64,000 bases of DNA from Tessaracoccus sp. MC1679 (GTDB lineage Bacteria > Actinomycetota > Actinomycetes > Propionibacteriales > Propionibacteriaceae): contig NZ_JACJGB010000009.1 in assembly GCF_014164775.1 (NCBI RefSeq), forward strand, positions 1 to 64,000, in the 5' to 3' direction. The position numbers and the translations under genes were made by a program. Position 1 is the stretch's first letter. Every line of letters starts with the position of its first letter. Below the pieces are notes generated by a model. The model was not told the origin of the DNA. It was given only the letters and a program-made list of their open reading frames with translations, and made no database searches. Below, one piece after another: positions 24,260-33,203 of this stretch.

Positions 24260-25251
24260 CGGGCGTGTCGCGGGCGTTGTCCGCGCTGCGGGAGCTGCCA
24301 GGGGTGAGGCGCGCGTGGCCGGCGAGCGACGGCTCGCTCACCGTCGAGGTGGTGCGCGACGCGTCGCTTCTGGCCGGGCGGCTGTCCGCCGACGGTGGGC
24401 TGCGGCTCGCCGGGCACCGCCGCGACCCTCGTCTCCCCGGGCTGACGCCGTCGGGAGGGCGGCTGGTGGTGCACCGGCTGCACAGGCGGGCCGTGGTGCT
24501 GCACCCGGACCGGGCGACGAAGGTGCTGCGGCCCGGGCGGGCGGCGGGGGTCGCGGCGGTGTCGTCGCAGATGGGCGAGGCGTGCCGACGGGCCGGCCTG
24601 GGCGCCGCGGCAGTGCGGGCCGTGGCGGAGGATCGGCTGGAGTTCGAGCTGCTCCCAGGCCGGACCCTGCATGAGCTCGGCGACGACGGCCTCGACGGGT
24701 GGCGCGAGCTCGCGGCCCGGTGGCCTCTGCTGGCACGGCAGCCGGTGAACGTGCCGGCCCACGACGCGGCCGCCGAGGTCGCGGTGCTGCGGCAGTGGCT
24801 GGGGCACGCTGAGCTCTTCGGGTCCCTGCCGCGGATGGCGGAGCTGGCCCGCGCCGTCGACAGGACGTGCGGGGGGCTCGCGGACGCACCGGACCCCGCG
24901 GTGACGCTGCACCGCGACCTGCACGACAAACAGGCCTTGTGGGACGGGGATTCGCTCGCCCTACTGGATCTGGACACCGCGGCCCGGGGCGAGGCGGCCC
25001 TGGACCTGGCGAACCTGCTCACCCACGTCGACCTGCGGCACGCTCAGGGATCGCTTCGGGAGCCAGGACCCGTCCGCGAGGCCCTCGCCGGCGTCGTCGA
25101 GGAGCTGCGGATCAGCCCGGAGCGGCTGGCGACCTACGGAGCGGCGGCGCGGCTGCGGTTGGCGTTCGTCTACTCGTTCCGGCCCTCCGCGGGGCGCTGG
25201 CTCGACGCCTGGGTGGACCGCACCCTCACCCACGCACCCCTCTCAGGCTGA
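24256..25251 (+). CDS. APH-fold small-molecule kinase 2 of the glycosyltransferase operon
   Basis: 331 residues, GTG start overlapping the previous stop (GTGA). Contains a lobe with RAVVLHPDRATKVLRPGRAA (the Lys of a kinase beta-3 strand), then the catalytic loop VTLHRDLHDKQALW and the metal site LALLDLDTAARGEAALDLANLL. As in kinase 1, the usual Asn of the HxDxxxxN loop is Gln. It could phosphorylate a sugar, aminoalcohol or lipid head group. It is the last gene of the operon; the next gene starts 75 bp later behind its own leader. Confidence 0.8.
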   Translation: MTGVSRALSALRELPGVRRAWPASDGSLTVEVVRDASLLAGRLSADGGLRLAGHRRDPRLPGLTPSGGRLVVHRLHRRAVVLHPDRATKVLRPGRAAGVAAVSSQMGEACRRAGLGAAAVRAVAEDRLEFELLPGRTLHELGDDGLDGWRELAARWPLLARQPVNVPAHDAAAEVAVLRQWLGHAELFGSLPRMAELARAVDRTCGGLADAPDPAVTLHRDLHDKQALWDGDSLALLDLDTAARGEAALDLANLLTHVDLRHAQGSLREPGPVREALAGVVEELRISPERLATYGAAARLRLAFVYSFRPSAGRWLDAWVDRTLTHAPLSG

Positions 25252-25326
25252 CAGCCGAGGTCACGATTCGGCGACGGTTACCGCCTCGGGGATGACCCAG
25301 CAGGGTCGCGGTGGCACCCTGGAGGG

Positions 25327-25908
25327 ATGAAGGTCAAGGCGCTCCTGGTGGTGCTTGCGATGCTCGCCGCCACCCTCATGGTCAGCTGGCAGCAGGCACC
25401 CCGAGCGGTCGCGTGCAGCTGCGTGGCGCTCACGCCCGCGGAACAGGCCGACATGGCCGACGTGGTGGCGCGCGGCACCGTGGTGTTGGTCGAGCGGCCC
25501 GCGAGACCGACGTCGAGCCTCGACGACGCCACCTACACCGTCGAGCTGACGCAGGCGTGGAAGGGCGATCCTCCCGGCACCGTCGAGGTGCTCACCGCCG
25601 TCGACGGAGCCAGCTGCGGCTGGGAGGGCATCGAGGAGGGGATGGAGATCATCCTGTTCGCCCAGCCCGACGGTGCCGCCTGGCGGTCCAACCTGTGCAG
25701 CGGCTCCGGCCCGGTCACCGAAGGGATCACGGCCGACCTGACCGCCCACCTCGGCGAACCCACGCCCGTCGAACCCTCACCGGTGGAGCCGTCGCCCGGG
25801 ACACCGTCGGCCGGGGTCGGCCTGCTGGCAGACCCCGCCGTCGCAGCCGGGCTGATCGCCGCACTGGTGGCCGTCGGTGTCGCGGTGTGGTTCGTGAGGC
25901 GTCGCTAG
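25327..25908 (+). CDS. Secreted NTR/TIMP-like domain protein with C-terminal membrane anchor
   Basis: 193 residues. A signal peptide (MKVKALLVVLAMLAATLMVS) is followed after cleavage by VACSCVALTPAEQADMADVVARGTV, the start of bacterial netrin/TIMP-like domains, with Cys residues in CSC and later DGASCGWEG and NLCSGSG likely to form disulfides. A Pro/Glu/Ser-rich stalk (about 145-163) leads to a membrane helix and a C-terminal RRR. It probably sits on the outer face of the membrane; the function of such bacterial proteins is not established. Its stop codon overlaps that of the convergent gene within a shared CTAG. Confidence 0.75.
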   Translation: MKVKALLVVLAMLAATLMVSWQQAPRAVACSCVALTPAEQADMADVVARGTVVLVERPARPTSSLDDATYTVELTQAWKGDPPGTVEVLTAVDGASCGWEGIEEGMEIILFAQPDGAAWRSNLCSGSGPVTEGITADLTAHLGEPTPVEPSPVEPSPGTPSAGVGLLADPAVAAGLIAALVAVGVAVWFVRRR

Positions 25909-26507
25909 ACGGGTGTGTCCGCCGCGCCCCACCGAGCTTTCAACCACTCCCACCCGCGCTTGATCCGCGACATCAACACCCACGCCAGCCACATCATGAT
26001 GATGAGCAGCACCAGGGCGATGCTCGCCGCGACAACCGGGAGAAGCACCGCCAGCGTGGTGACGCTGACCACCCCGACGTCGCCCGCCACCGAGGCCGCG
26101 ACGTTGGAGACCGGCTCAGGGGACGTGTTGATCGCCAGCCTGATGCCGGCCTTGGAGAGGTGGCTGAGCAGCGCCGTCACGCCTCCGACGGCGGCCAGGG
26201 AGATGGTCAGCAGGTCGCCCTGGGCGCCCGCGATGAGCGCGCCTATGACGGCGCCGGCGATGGGGCGGATCACCGTCGAGGGCACGTCCCAGATGGAGTC
26301 GACGACGGGGATCTTGTCCGCGATCACCTCGAGCAGCGCGAGGACCCCCATGATGATCAGGACGTCGGTGCGCATGAACCCCTCCGGCACGCCGCCGGTG
26401 CCCGCGTAGCGCCCGAGCAGGCCGAGGATGAACACCGTGGCATAGGCGTTGAGGCCTGAGGCCCACCCGGAGGCGAACGTCATGGGGAGCAGTTCCATGG
26501 CGCCCAT
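25905..26507 (-). CDS. DUF4126 integral membrane protein
   Basis: 200 residues with five or so membrane helices. The N-terminus MELLPMTFASGWASGLNAYATVFILGLLGR and the VDSIWDVPSTVIRPIAGAVIGAL segment match DUF4126, a family of unknown function. The ATG at 26498 (MELLP) is an equally plausible start. It is a single gene facing the NTR-like protein; the 75 bp before it separate it from the lipid kinase gene. Confidence 0.85.
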   Translation of the reverse strand: MGAMELLPMTFASGWASGLNAYATVFILGLLGRYAGTGGVPEGFMRTDVLIIMGVLALLEVIADKIPVVDSIWDVPSTVIRPIAGAVIGALIAGAQGDLLTISLAAVGGVTALLSHLSKAGIRLAINTSPEPVSNVAASVAGDVGVVSVTTLAVLLPVVAASIALVLLIIMMWLAWVLMSRIKRGWEWLKARWGAADTPV

Positions 26508-26582
26508 TATGACGAGCCCGCCTGGCCGCGCGCTGGTCCCGGGCGGGGAGGATGCGGTTGGCAGGCCCGGCCGACGGCGGCG

Positions 26583-27596
26583 TCAGGCCGCGGAGGGCTC
26601 CCAGCCGGCGGGCATCATCACCTGTAGCGCCTTCGGTTCAACGGTCACCGACACAGAGGTCACCTCGCCGAAGTGGTCGCCGTCGAGCTCGATTTCCTCG
26701 GGCTCGCGCAGCCAGACCTCGATGCGGCGGCACTGCTGGTAGCTCAGTTCGCGGTTCCCGCCCTGGCTGCGCTTTCTGCCGCGGAAGATGGCGTTGTCCA
26801 CCAGCACCTTCCACGCGACGCGGACCCACCCGAAACGGCCCTGCGGTTCGACGGCGACCACGTCGAGCACCCCGTCATCGACGGCGGCATCCGGCATGAG
26901 GAGCACGTTCCCGCCGATGGATCCGCAGTTGCCGACAAGCACCGTGTGCACCCGCGCGCGCTGGGGGGCGTCGTCGTCGAGACGGTACTGCAGACGCATC
27001 CGGTGGTTCTTGCGCAGCGACTCCAGACCGGCCTTCACGTAGGCCACCATGCCGAACTTCTTCTTCAGCTTCTCATCCGCCGACGACATGATCTGGGCGT
27101 CCAGGCCCATGCCGGCCATCACGACGAAGGTGCGCTCCTCGCGATCGCCGCTCTCCCGCGTCCATGCGGCGATCCCCAGGTCCACCGGCCGCGCCACGCC
27201 CTCGAACGCGGCCTTCACCGATTCGGGCAGGTTGTCCAACGTCAGTTCCAGGTTTCTGGCCAGCAGATTGCCCGTGCCCTGGGGACAGAGCCCGAGCGGC
27301 ACCCCGCTACCCCGCAGGCCCTCGGCCACGGCCCGGATGGTGCCGTCACCGCCGACCCCGAGCACCACCGCGCACCCCTCGTCGACGGCCTGCCGTGCCA
27401 TGCCGGTGCCCGGATCCTCGGCGGAGGTCTCCAGCCACAGCGACGGACCCCAGCCCGCCGTCTTCTCGGCCGCACCAACCACCTTCTCCAGCCCCGCACG
27501 TTCAACCTTCGTGGGGTTGAACACGACGGCGGCGCGCCGGCCGCGTGCCCCCGTCGCCTCGCCCGATGCCACAGACCCGCCGCTTGCCTCAGCCAT
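26583..27596 (-). CDS. Diacylglycerol kinase-family lipid kinase
   Basis: 337 residues. Diacylglycerol/sphingosine kinase catalytic domain: AAVVFNPTKVERAG near 20, the nucleotide-binding GVGGDGTIRAVAEGL near 84-98 and GLCPQGTGNLLARNL near 105-119. The C-terminal beta-sandwich ends with EPEEIELDGDHFG and VTVEPKALQVMMP, as in YegS/BmrU-type lipid kinases. It phosphorylates a lipid such as diacylglycerol with ATP. The ATG at 27596 has GGAAGGA about 9 bases upstream; it begins 5 bp after the glgX stop, so it is in an operon with glgX. Confidence 0.9.
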   Translation of the reverse strand: MAEASGGSVASGEATGARGRRAAVVFNPTKVERAGLEKVVGAAEKTAGWGPSLWLETSAEDPGTGMARQAVDEGCAVVLGVGGDGTIRAVAEGLRGSGVPLGLCPQGTGNLLARNLELTLDNLPESVKAAFEGVARPVDLGIAAWTRESGDREERTFVVMAGMGLDAQIMSSADEKLKKKFGMVAYVKAGLESLRKNHRMRLQYRLDDDAPQRARVHTVLVGNCGSIGGNVLLMPDAAVDDGVLDVVAVEPQGRFGWVRVAWKVLVDNAIFRGRKRSQGGNRELSYQQCRRIEVWLREPEEIELDGDHFGEVTSVSVTVEPKALQVMMPAGWEPSAA

Positions 27597-27601
27597 GTCA
27601 G

Positions 27602-29962
27602 TCAGTCCTTCCAGACGGGGATGACCCGCGAACCGTCGGGCTTCGGCTGCTCCTGCCACACGATGACCGACCAGGCCGCAACGGTCGCGGTCTCGGACAC
27701 GATCAAGCCCTCACCCTCGTTCCAGTAGTTGCAGGCAGGCTCCGCGGAGGTCGACGTGTCGATGAGCCGCCGCCACACGTAGCCCTCCAGGGGCGGCGGG
27801 ACCTTGAACTCGATCTCGTGGTCGGCCATGTTGATCATCACCCAGAAGTCGTCCCCCGGGGAGTCGATCTGGATGGAGACCGCCCGGTCCCCCTCCATGG
27901 GGAACCCCTCGCCCGACGGGGTGTGGAAGAGGTAGGACACGTCCTTGTCGTCTGCCACCATGTCCCCCCAGCGCCTCTGCTGGAGCGCCTCGTGCCGCTG
28001 GCGGAGGTTGGCGAGGAAGGTGGCGAAGCGGAACTGCCCGTTGACGTGCGGGGGCGTCTCGTACTGCCCAAGATTGTCGTGGTACGGCTCGTCGACGCCG
28101 TCGGCCACCGGCACCCGCTGCGGGGCGTTGGTGGGGATCATGGCGTAGTTGTTGCGCATCGCCACCGAGTCCAGCGCCCACGGGTTGTTGTTGCCGTTCT
28201 GGGTGCGGCCGAACTCGTCGCCGGCCACGATCATCGGCACCCCACGGGAGAAGAACAGGATGGTCCAGAGGTTGCGCAACCGCTGGCGGCGCAGCGCCTG
28301 GGAGCCCCCCGAATCCCACGACAGGTTGTCGTCCGACCCGCCGTCGGAGGGACCGAACGGCGGCGGCTGGTGGTTCTGCTTCTCCTGGTAGGACACCAGG
28401 TCCGCCATGTTGAAGCCGTCGTGGGCGGTGATGAAGTTGATGGTCTTCTGCGCGCCGCCGCTGTCGTGGAAGTGGTGGTAGTCGCCGTTGAACATGTCCG
28501 TGAACGCCACCATGTTGGCGTCACCCTTGGTGAAGCGGCGCACAGCGTCGCGGTAGCGGCCGTTCCACTCGCCCCAGCCGCGGGGGAAGTTGCCCACCTC
28601 GTAGCCCCAGAGGTCCCACGCCTCGGCGATGACGTCGATGTGCTCGGCCTTCGCCATGGCCGCGATGTCCACCAGCAACGGGTGGTCCGAGAAGAACCGC
28701 TTCTGCCTGGCCCAGTCGTCGGCGGCGGCCTCACCGGGCAGGCGGCCGAGCACGGTGGCCAGGTCGAACCGGAAGCCGTCCACCTGCATGTCCTGCGTCC
28801 AGTACTCCAGCGAGTCCAGCACCAGCTTCCTGGCCGCCTCGGAGGAGTAGTTCATCTGGTTCGACGTGCCCGTGGCGCCGTCGACCAGGATCTTGTCTGG
28901 CGTCATCTGGTAGTACTCGGCGCAGGCGAACCCGCCCAGGCTGGTGAAGCCGGTGGCGTTGACGTCACCGTTCCAGTTGCCGCCCTCGGCGGTGTGGTTG
29001 TAGACCACATCGAGGTACACCTCGAGGCCCGCGTCGTGGAACGCGGAGACCATCTCCTTGAACTCGCGGGTGGGCCCGCACCAGCTCTTGTCCGCCGCGT
29101 ACTGCCGGTTCGGGGCGAAGAAGGACAGCGTCATGTAACCCCAGGCGTTCACCGCGCCGTGGCGGGCGGATTCCGACGCGTTCGTCTCGTGCACCGGCAG
29201 CAACTCGACGGTGGTCACCCCCAACGCCTTGAGGTACGGCGCCATCATCCCGGCACCCTTGTAGGTGCCCTGGAACTCCGGCGGGATGTCGACGACGCCC
29301 TCGAAGCCCGGTTCGCGGCTGAGCAGCTCGGACAGCCGCGCCACCGACGGATGGCCGGTCAGCTGCTCCACCTGCACCTCGTAGATGACGTTCTTCTCGC
29401 TCGGGATGCGGGGCTTCGGCGTGACGGGCGTGTAGTCGGCGATCAGCACCCCCTTCGGCGCGTACGGTCCGGTGTCGATGTTGCGACGGGGGACGCCGTC
29501 GACCAGTTCCCCGCCGGTGCCGAACACGCCGTCGTTGACGCCGTAATCATGCAGCTGGTCGGTGAAGACGTTGTGGGTGACCTCGCGGGCGTAGGGATCG
29601 AAGAGCACCTTGTTGGGGTTGAACCGGTTGCCGTCCTTGTCCAGGTCGGAGACGAAGCCCAGATCCGACCCCGGCTTCCAGCCCTTCACATACCGCCAGT
29701 TCCGGCCCCAGGCGCGGAAGCCGATCAGGGCCCCGAACTGCAGGCCCTGCAACCAGGCCCGCCAGACGCCGTCGCGGCCCTTGGCGAGGAGATAGGTGCG
29801 CTGCGCGGAGGCACCCATCGCCTCCGGGTAGATCTCGAGCTGCACCCGCGTCGCGGCCGGGGCGTAGACGGCGAAGGTGACCCCCTCTGCGTGGGGGTGT
29901 GTGCCCAGCGGCCAGGTGGCCTTGGACCAGGAGCGCCGGTCGAGCGCTATCACGCGTGTCAT
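27602..29962 (-). CDS. glgX: Glycogen debranching enzyme (GlgX type, GH13)
   Basis: Hydrolyses alpha-1,6 branches of glycogen limit dextrin. 786 residues, a little longer than the usual 700-720. The N-terminal CBM48-like domain (WPLGTHPHAEGVTFAVYAPAATRVQLEIY) is followed by the GH13 barrel with region I DVVYNHTAEG, the nucleophile Asp near 399 (VDGFRFDLATVLG), the acid Glu near 446 (DVIAEAWDLW) and the third Asp near 514 (TAHDGF). The ATG at 29962 starts shortly before the conserved domain; an upstream in-frame extension has no ribosome site and lies antisense to the divergent gene. Confidence 0.95.
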   Translation of the reverse strand: MTRVIALDRRSWSKATWPLGTHPHAEGVTFAVYAPAATRVQLEIYPEAMGASAQRTYLLAKGRDGVWRAWLQGLQFGALIGFRAWGRNWRYVKGWKPGSDLGFVSDLDKDGNRFNPNKVLFDPYAREVTHNVFTDQLHDYGVNDGVFGTGGELVDGVPRRNIDTGPYAPKGVLIADYTPVTPKPRIPSEKNVIYEVQVEQLTGHPSVARLSELLSREPGFEGVVDIPPEFQGTYKGAGMMAPYLKALGVTTVELLPVHETNASESARHGAVNAWGYMTLSFFAPNRQYAADKSWCGPTREFKEMVSAFHDAGLEVYLDVVYNHTAEGGNWNGDVNATGFTSLGGFACAEYYQMTPDKILVDGATGTSNQMNYSSEAARKLVLDSLEYWTQDMQVDGFRFDLATVLGRLPGEAAADDWARQKRFFSDHPLLVDIAAMAKAEHIDVIAEAWDLWGYEVGNFPRGWGEWNGRYRDAVRRFTKGDANMVAFTDMFNGDYHHFHDSGGAQKTINFITAHDGFNMADLVSYQEKQNHQPPPFGPSDGGSDDNLSWDSGGSQALRRQRLRNLWTILFFSRGVPMIVAGDEFGRTQNGNNNPWALDSVAMRNNYAMIPTNAPQRVPVADGVDEPYHDNLGQYETPPHVNGQFRFATFLANLRQRHEALQQRRWGDMVADDKDVSYLFHTPSGEGFPMEGDRAVSIQIDSPGDDFWVMINMADHEIEFKVPPPLEGYVWRRLIDTSTSAEPACNYWNEGEGLIVSETATVAAWSVIVWQEQPKPDGSRVIPVWKD

Positions 29963-30053
29963 GGCGACGATTTTGACACGCCGCCCACCAGATTGCCGCA
30001 ACGAGCGCCCGGGATCTCTTCCCAACGGGTCGCGGCAGGAGGACGCTGGAGGC

Positions 30054-30479
30054 ATGAACACGCGCCCGAACGTGGTGCTCGCGGTGGTGATCGCGACAGT
30101 GGCGCTCCTGGCTGTCATGGCCGGCGTCTTCACCGCCACCCGCGAACAGCCAGACCTTGATCCGTCGACGCCCGACGGCGTGGTCCAGCTCTACGCCCTT
30201 GCCCTCATCAGGGGCGACGACGACGAGGCGGTCAGCTACCTGGATCCGTCCCTCGGCTGCTCCGCCCCCCTGCCGGGGGTGCAGCGGCCGCTGCGCGCCA
30301 GCCTCACCGTCGCCGACACCCGCGTTGATGGCGACAAGGCCATCGTCGTGGCCGATATCACCGAATCCCAGGGCGGAATGCTCGATACGTGGGAGCATCG
30401 CGAACAGTTCGAGCTTCGCGCGCGGGATGGCGAGTGGATGCTGACCGGTCACCCTTGGCCTGTCTACGGCTGCAAGTAG
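30054..30479 (+). CDS. Small membrane-anchored protein with SnoaL/NTF2-like ectodomain
   Basis: 141 residues with one N-terminal helix (VVLAVVIATVALLAVMAGVF), no lipobox, and an extracytoplasmic domain. The order TPDGVVQLYALALIRGDDDEAVSYLD followed by strands and WMLTGHPWPVYGC fits the NTF2-like/DUF4878-type fold. Two AGGAGG-like sites precede the ATG. Two Cys (in LGCSAPL and at the C-terminus) may form a disulfide. It ends 4 bp before the next gene and is likely co-transcribed with it. Function unknown. Confidence 0.7.
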   Translation: MNTRPNVVLAVVIATVALLAVMAGVFTATREQPDLDPSTPDGVVQLYALALIRGDDDEAVSYLDPSLGCSAPLPGVQRPLRASLTVADTRVDGDKAIVVADITESQGGMLDTWEHREQFELRARDGEWMLTGHPWPVYGCK

Positions 30480-30483
30480 GACG

Positions 30484-32220
30484 GTGGTGGTTGAGATGGT
30501 CTCCGGGTTCATCAGCCTGGCGGTGGTGGTGGGGCTCATCGCCCTGATCGCGACGGGAGTCAGGCGCCGCGGCCCCGGCGTCGACGCGCGCAGCGTGCGC
30601 CGATTCTTCCAGTACGCCGTGCTGTATGCCCTCGTGATCGTCGTGGCATTGGGGGTGGACGAGCTGCTGGGGAGGCTGCTGGGCGCCGAGGTGCCCCAGT
30701 GGCAGGATCCGTCGGCTGAACTCGCGCGGGGGCTGGCCTTCACGTTCGTCGGCGGCGCCCTGGCGCTGCTGCTGGCCTGGTGGACGCGCCGCATGCACAG
30801 GGCGGACCCCTCCGAGGCCGAGTCCCCGATGTGGGTGGCCTACGTGACGCTGGCCGCGCTCACCGGAGCGGTCGTCGCGGCGTCGTCGGTGCAGAACGTG
30901 GGCTACCTGCTGGTCTCGGACGGGCGCCTCGACGCGGAGTCCGCCGCGACCTTCGTCCCTTGGGCTGCCGTCTGGTGGGTCCACTGGGAGATCGCACGAC
31001 GGACCCTCGACGAGCCCCGCCAGACCGCGCATCTGCTGCTCGGATCGCTGGTGGGCCTCTCCTTCGGGACCGCCGGGCTGGTCATCACGTTGGGCACCTC
31101 GCTGGATCTGCTGCTGCGCCCCGAGACGGTCGGCCGCCCGCTGGGTATGCTCGGCGAGGGAGCCGCGACACTGCTCGTCGGGGCGCTGATCTGGGTGCGC
31201 TACTGGGCCACGCGGGCCATTGCGTTGCCCCGACGGCCGCTGTGGCTGGCCTTCGTGCTGCCGCTCGGGGTGGGCGGCGGATTGGTGATGGCGCTGGTGG
31301 CCGGCAGCCGGCTGCTGTGGAGCGTGCTGGTGTGGTTCTTCGGTGACCGGCAGGATCTGACGGCGTCGGTGCACTTCGACAGCGCCTCGCTCGAGCTGGC
31401 CGCGCTGCTGGTAGGGGTCCTGATCTGGTGGTACCACCGCTCCGTTCTGGCCTCCGGCCAGGAAGGCCTGGCGCGCACAGAGCCGCAGCGGGTCTACGAA
31501 TACCTGGTGGCCGGCATCGGGCTGGTGGCTGCCGCCGTCGGCGTCGGCACCCTGCTGGTGACCCTCATCGAGGCCCTCACCCCCGGCATCGACGCGGGCA
31601 TGCCGGTGGTCAACACGCTTTGGGCTGCGGTGACGCTGCTCGTCGTGGGAGCACCCGTGTGGTGGGTGTTCTGGCGGCGGGTCGGCCTGGGCGCCGCCGT
31701 CGATCCCACCGCGGAGGCTGCCTCACCCGCGCGTCGGGTCTACCTGGTGGTGCTCTTCGGGCTGGCTGGTGTCGCGGCGGTGATCGCGCTCATCACGGCC
31801 GCCGTCACCCTGCTGCAGGACGTGGTGGCTGGGTCCCTCGGGGCGGCCACCGTGCGGTCGATGCGCTACGCGCTGGGGACCCTGGTTGGGGCGGCCGCGG
31901 TGTCGGCCTATCACGGGGCGGTGTTCCGGGCCGATCGCGTGGCCGGGGCCTCGGCGCGCCCGCGGGGGCCGAGGACCGTGGTGCTCATCGGCGCAGTCGG
32001 GCCGGAGGTTGACCGCGAGGTCTCCCGCGCGACGGGGGCCCACGTCGAGGTGTGGGGGCGGTTGGACCACCCGTCCGCGGACTGGAATGTCGCGGGGTTG
32101 GCCGACGAGTTGGCCCTGTATCCGGGCCTGGACGTGATGGTGCTCGCCGAGGGCGGTGGGCATCGGGTCGTGGTGGTTGACCCGAGCGGTCGTCGCGCCG
32201 CGAGCCCCGATCCTGACTGA
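30484..32220 (+). CDS. DUF5671-type multi-pass membrane protein
   Basis: 578 residues with about 14 membrane helices arranged as repeated DUF5671-like units: each has an (I/V)RRFFQYAVLYALVIVVALGVDELL or RRVYLVVLFGLAGVAAVIAL core followed by an amphipathic AWWTRRMHR / WWYHRSVL / WVFWRR / YHGAVFRAD end. The C-terminal 70 residues are soluble. Function is not known. GTG at 30484 is used; ATG at 30496 is possible. It lies 4 bp downstream of the small anchored protein. Confidence 0.8.
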   Translation: MVVEMVSGFISLAVVVGLIALIATGVRRRGPGVDARSVRRFFQYAVLYALVIVVALGVDELLGRLLGAEVPQWQDPSAELARGLAFTFVGGALALLLAWWTRRMHRADPSEAESPMWVAYVTLAALTGAVVAASSVQNVGYLLVSDGRLDAESAATFVPWAAVWWVHWEIARRTLDEPRQTAHLLLGSLVGLSFGTAGLVITLGTSLDLLLRPETVGRPLGMLGEGAATLLVGALIWVRYWATRAIALPRRPLWLAFVLPLGVGGGLVMALVAGSRLLWSVLVWFFGDRQDLTASVHFDSASLELAALLVGVLIWWYHRSVLASGQEGLARTEPQRVYEYLVAGIGLVAAAVGVGTLLVTLIEALTPGIDAGMPVVNTLWAAVTLLVVGAPVWWVFWRRVGLGAAVDPTAEAASPARRVYLVVLFGLAGVAAVIALITAAVTLLQDVVAGSLGAATVRSMRYALGTLVGAAAVSAYHGAVFRADRVAGASARPRGPRTVVLIGAVGPEVDREVSRATGAHVEVWGRLDHPSADWNVAGLADELALYPGLDVMVLAEGGGHRVVVVDPSGRRAASPDPD

Positions 32221-32308
32221 CCTTCCCGACGCTGATTGAGCCCTCCCGGATTGAGCCGGGCACAGCCGCGCAGGGGGCAGGGGCGCAGCGCCGACGCCCG
32301 GGGGCGGA

Positions 32309-32938
32309 TCAGTCGTCGTCGACCTCGCCGGCGAGCGCCTTCGCGGCGAGGTTCTCCTCCTCCGCGACCTCCCACACCTCCTTGGCTGCCCGTAGGTTCA
32401 GCGCCAGGATGCCGATCCCGAGTAGCAGGTCCGGCCAGCCGTTGGGCACCAGCGTGAGCGTGACGATGCCCATCGCGATGATGCCGAGGTTGATGATCAC
32501 GTCGTTGCGGGCGGCGAGCCACGCAGCGCGGGTCAGGGAGCCGCCGTGGTCACGCTGCCGCAGAAGCAGAATCGCGCAGATGGTGTTGATGACGACGGCG
32601 CCGCCGGCGGTGAGGATCAGCGAGAGAGGGTCTGGTGCGTCTGGGTTCTGGAACTTGGCGATCGCCATCCACAGCGCGGCCACGGCGGGCACCAGGATGA
32701 TCCCGGCCATCACCTTGCCCGCCACGGAGCGGTGCGCCAGCGGCCAGCCAAGTGCGGCGAAGATCAGCAGGTTGACTGCCGTGTCCTCGAGGAAGTCCAC
32801 CGAGTCCGCGAACAGCGACACCGACCCGATGGCCAGCGCCACCGCGTTCTCAACGAAGAAGTAGCCCAGGTTCAGCAGGGCGACGATGAGGACGGTCCGT
32901 TTGAGGGCGCGGACGCGGGTGGGGTCGATTTCGTGCAC
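32309..32938 (-). CDS. Cation diffusion facilitator-type transporter, short form
   Basis: 209 residues, six membrane helices. The motif SLFADSVDFLEDTAVN (about 40-55) carries the DxxxD metal site of CDF transporters, and AWLAARNDVIINLGIIAMG (about 142-160) carries the second site as RND rather than the common HxxxD. The cytoplasmic C-terminal domain of full CDF proteins is missing; the protein ends in an acidic tail. It should move a divalent cation against protons. GTG start. Confidence 0.8.
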   Translation of the reverse strand: MHEIDPTRVRALKRTVLIVALLNLGYFFVENAVALAIGSVSLFADSVDFLEDTAVNLLIFAALGWPLAHRSVAGKVMAGIILVPAVAALWMAIAKFQNPDAPDPLSLILTAGGAVVINTICAILLLRQRDHGGSLTRAAWLAARNDVIINLGIIAMGIVTLTLVPNGWPDLLLGIGILALNLRAAKEVWEVAEEENLAAKALAGEVDDD

Positions 32939-33012
32939 GGCCGACAGGGTACCCCTCGCAGAGTGGGGATCCAGGGCCGGTCTACCCTCCCCGGATCCCC
33001 ACTCTCGGAGGG

Positions 33013-33106
33013 CCGCGCAGCGCCCCCCGCTGGCTGAGGTGCCGCGCAGCGGCCTCGAAGCCTCACAGAAGTGACCCTGTCAGCAAACGTCAGTGAGGCC
33101 TCGAGG
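33013..33106. repeat. Family A dispersed repeat with hairpin
   Basis: Reverse-oriented copy (GGCTGAGGTGCCGCGCAGCGGCCTCGAAGCC). Arms 33053-33066 and 33093-33106 (CCTCGAAGCCTCAC / GTGAGGCCTCGAGG) pair with one mismatch around a 26-base loop. The loop GTGACCCTGTCAGCAAACGT resembles that of the copy at 55819-55872, so the loop is part of the conserved element. Confidence 0.7.
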
Positions 33107-33203
33107 CTCGTCGCTGCGCTCCTCACTCCTCAGCCCGGGGGAAGTCCTTCCGCGACACCCGCGCATCGCGTAGGCTGGAATCACCCAAGAAAGGTCAGGA
33201 CAA

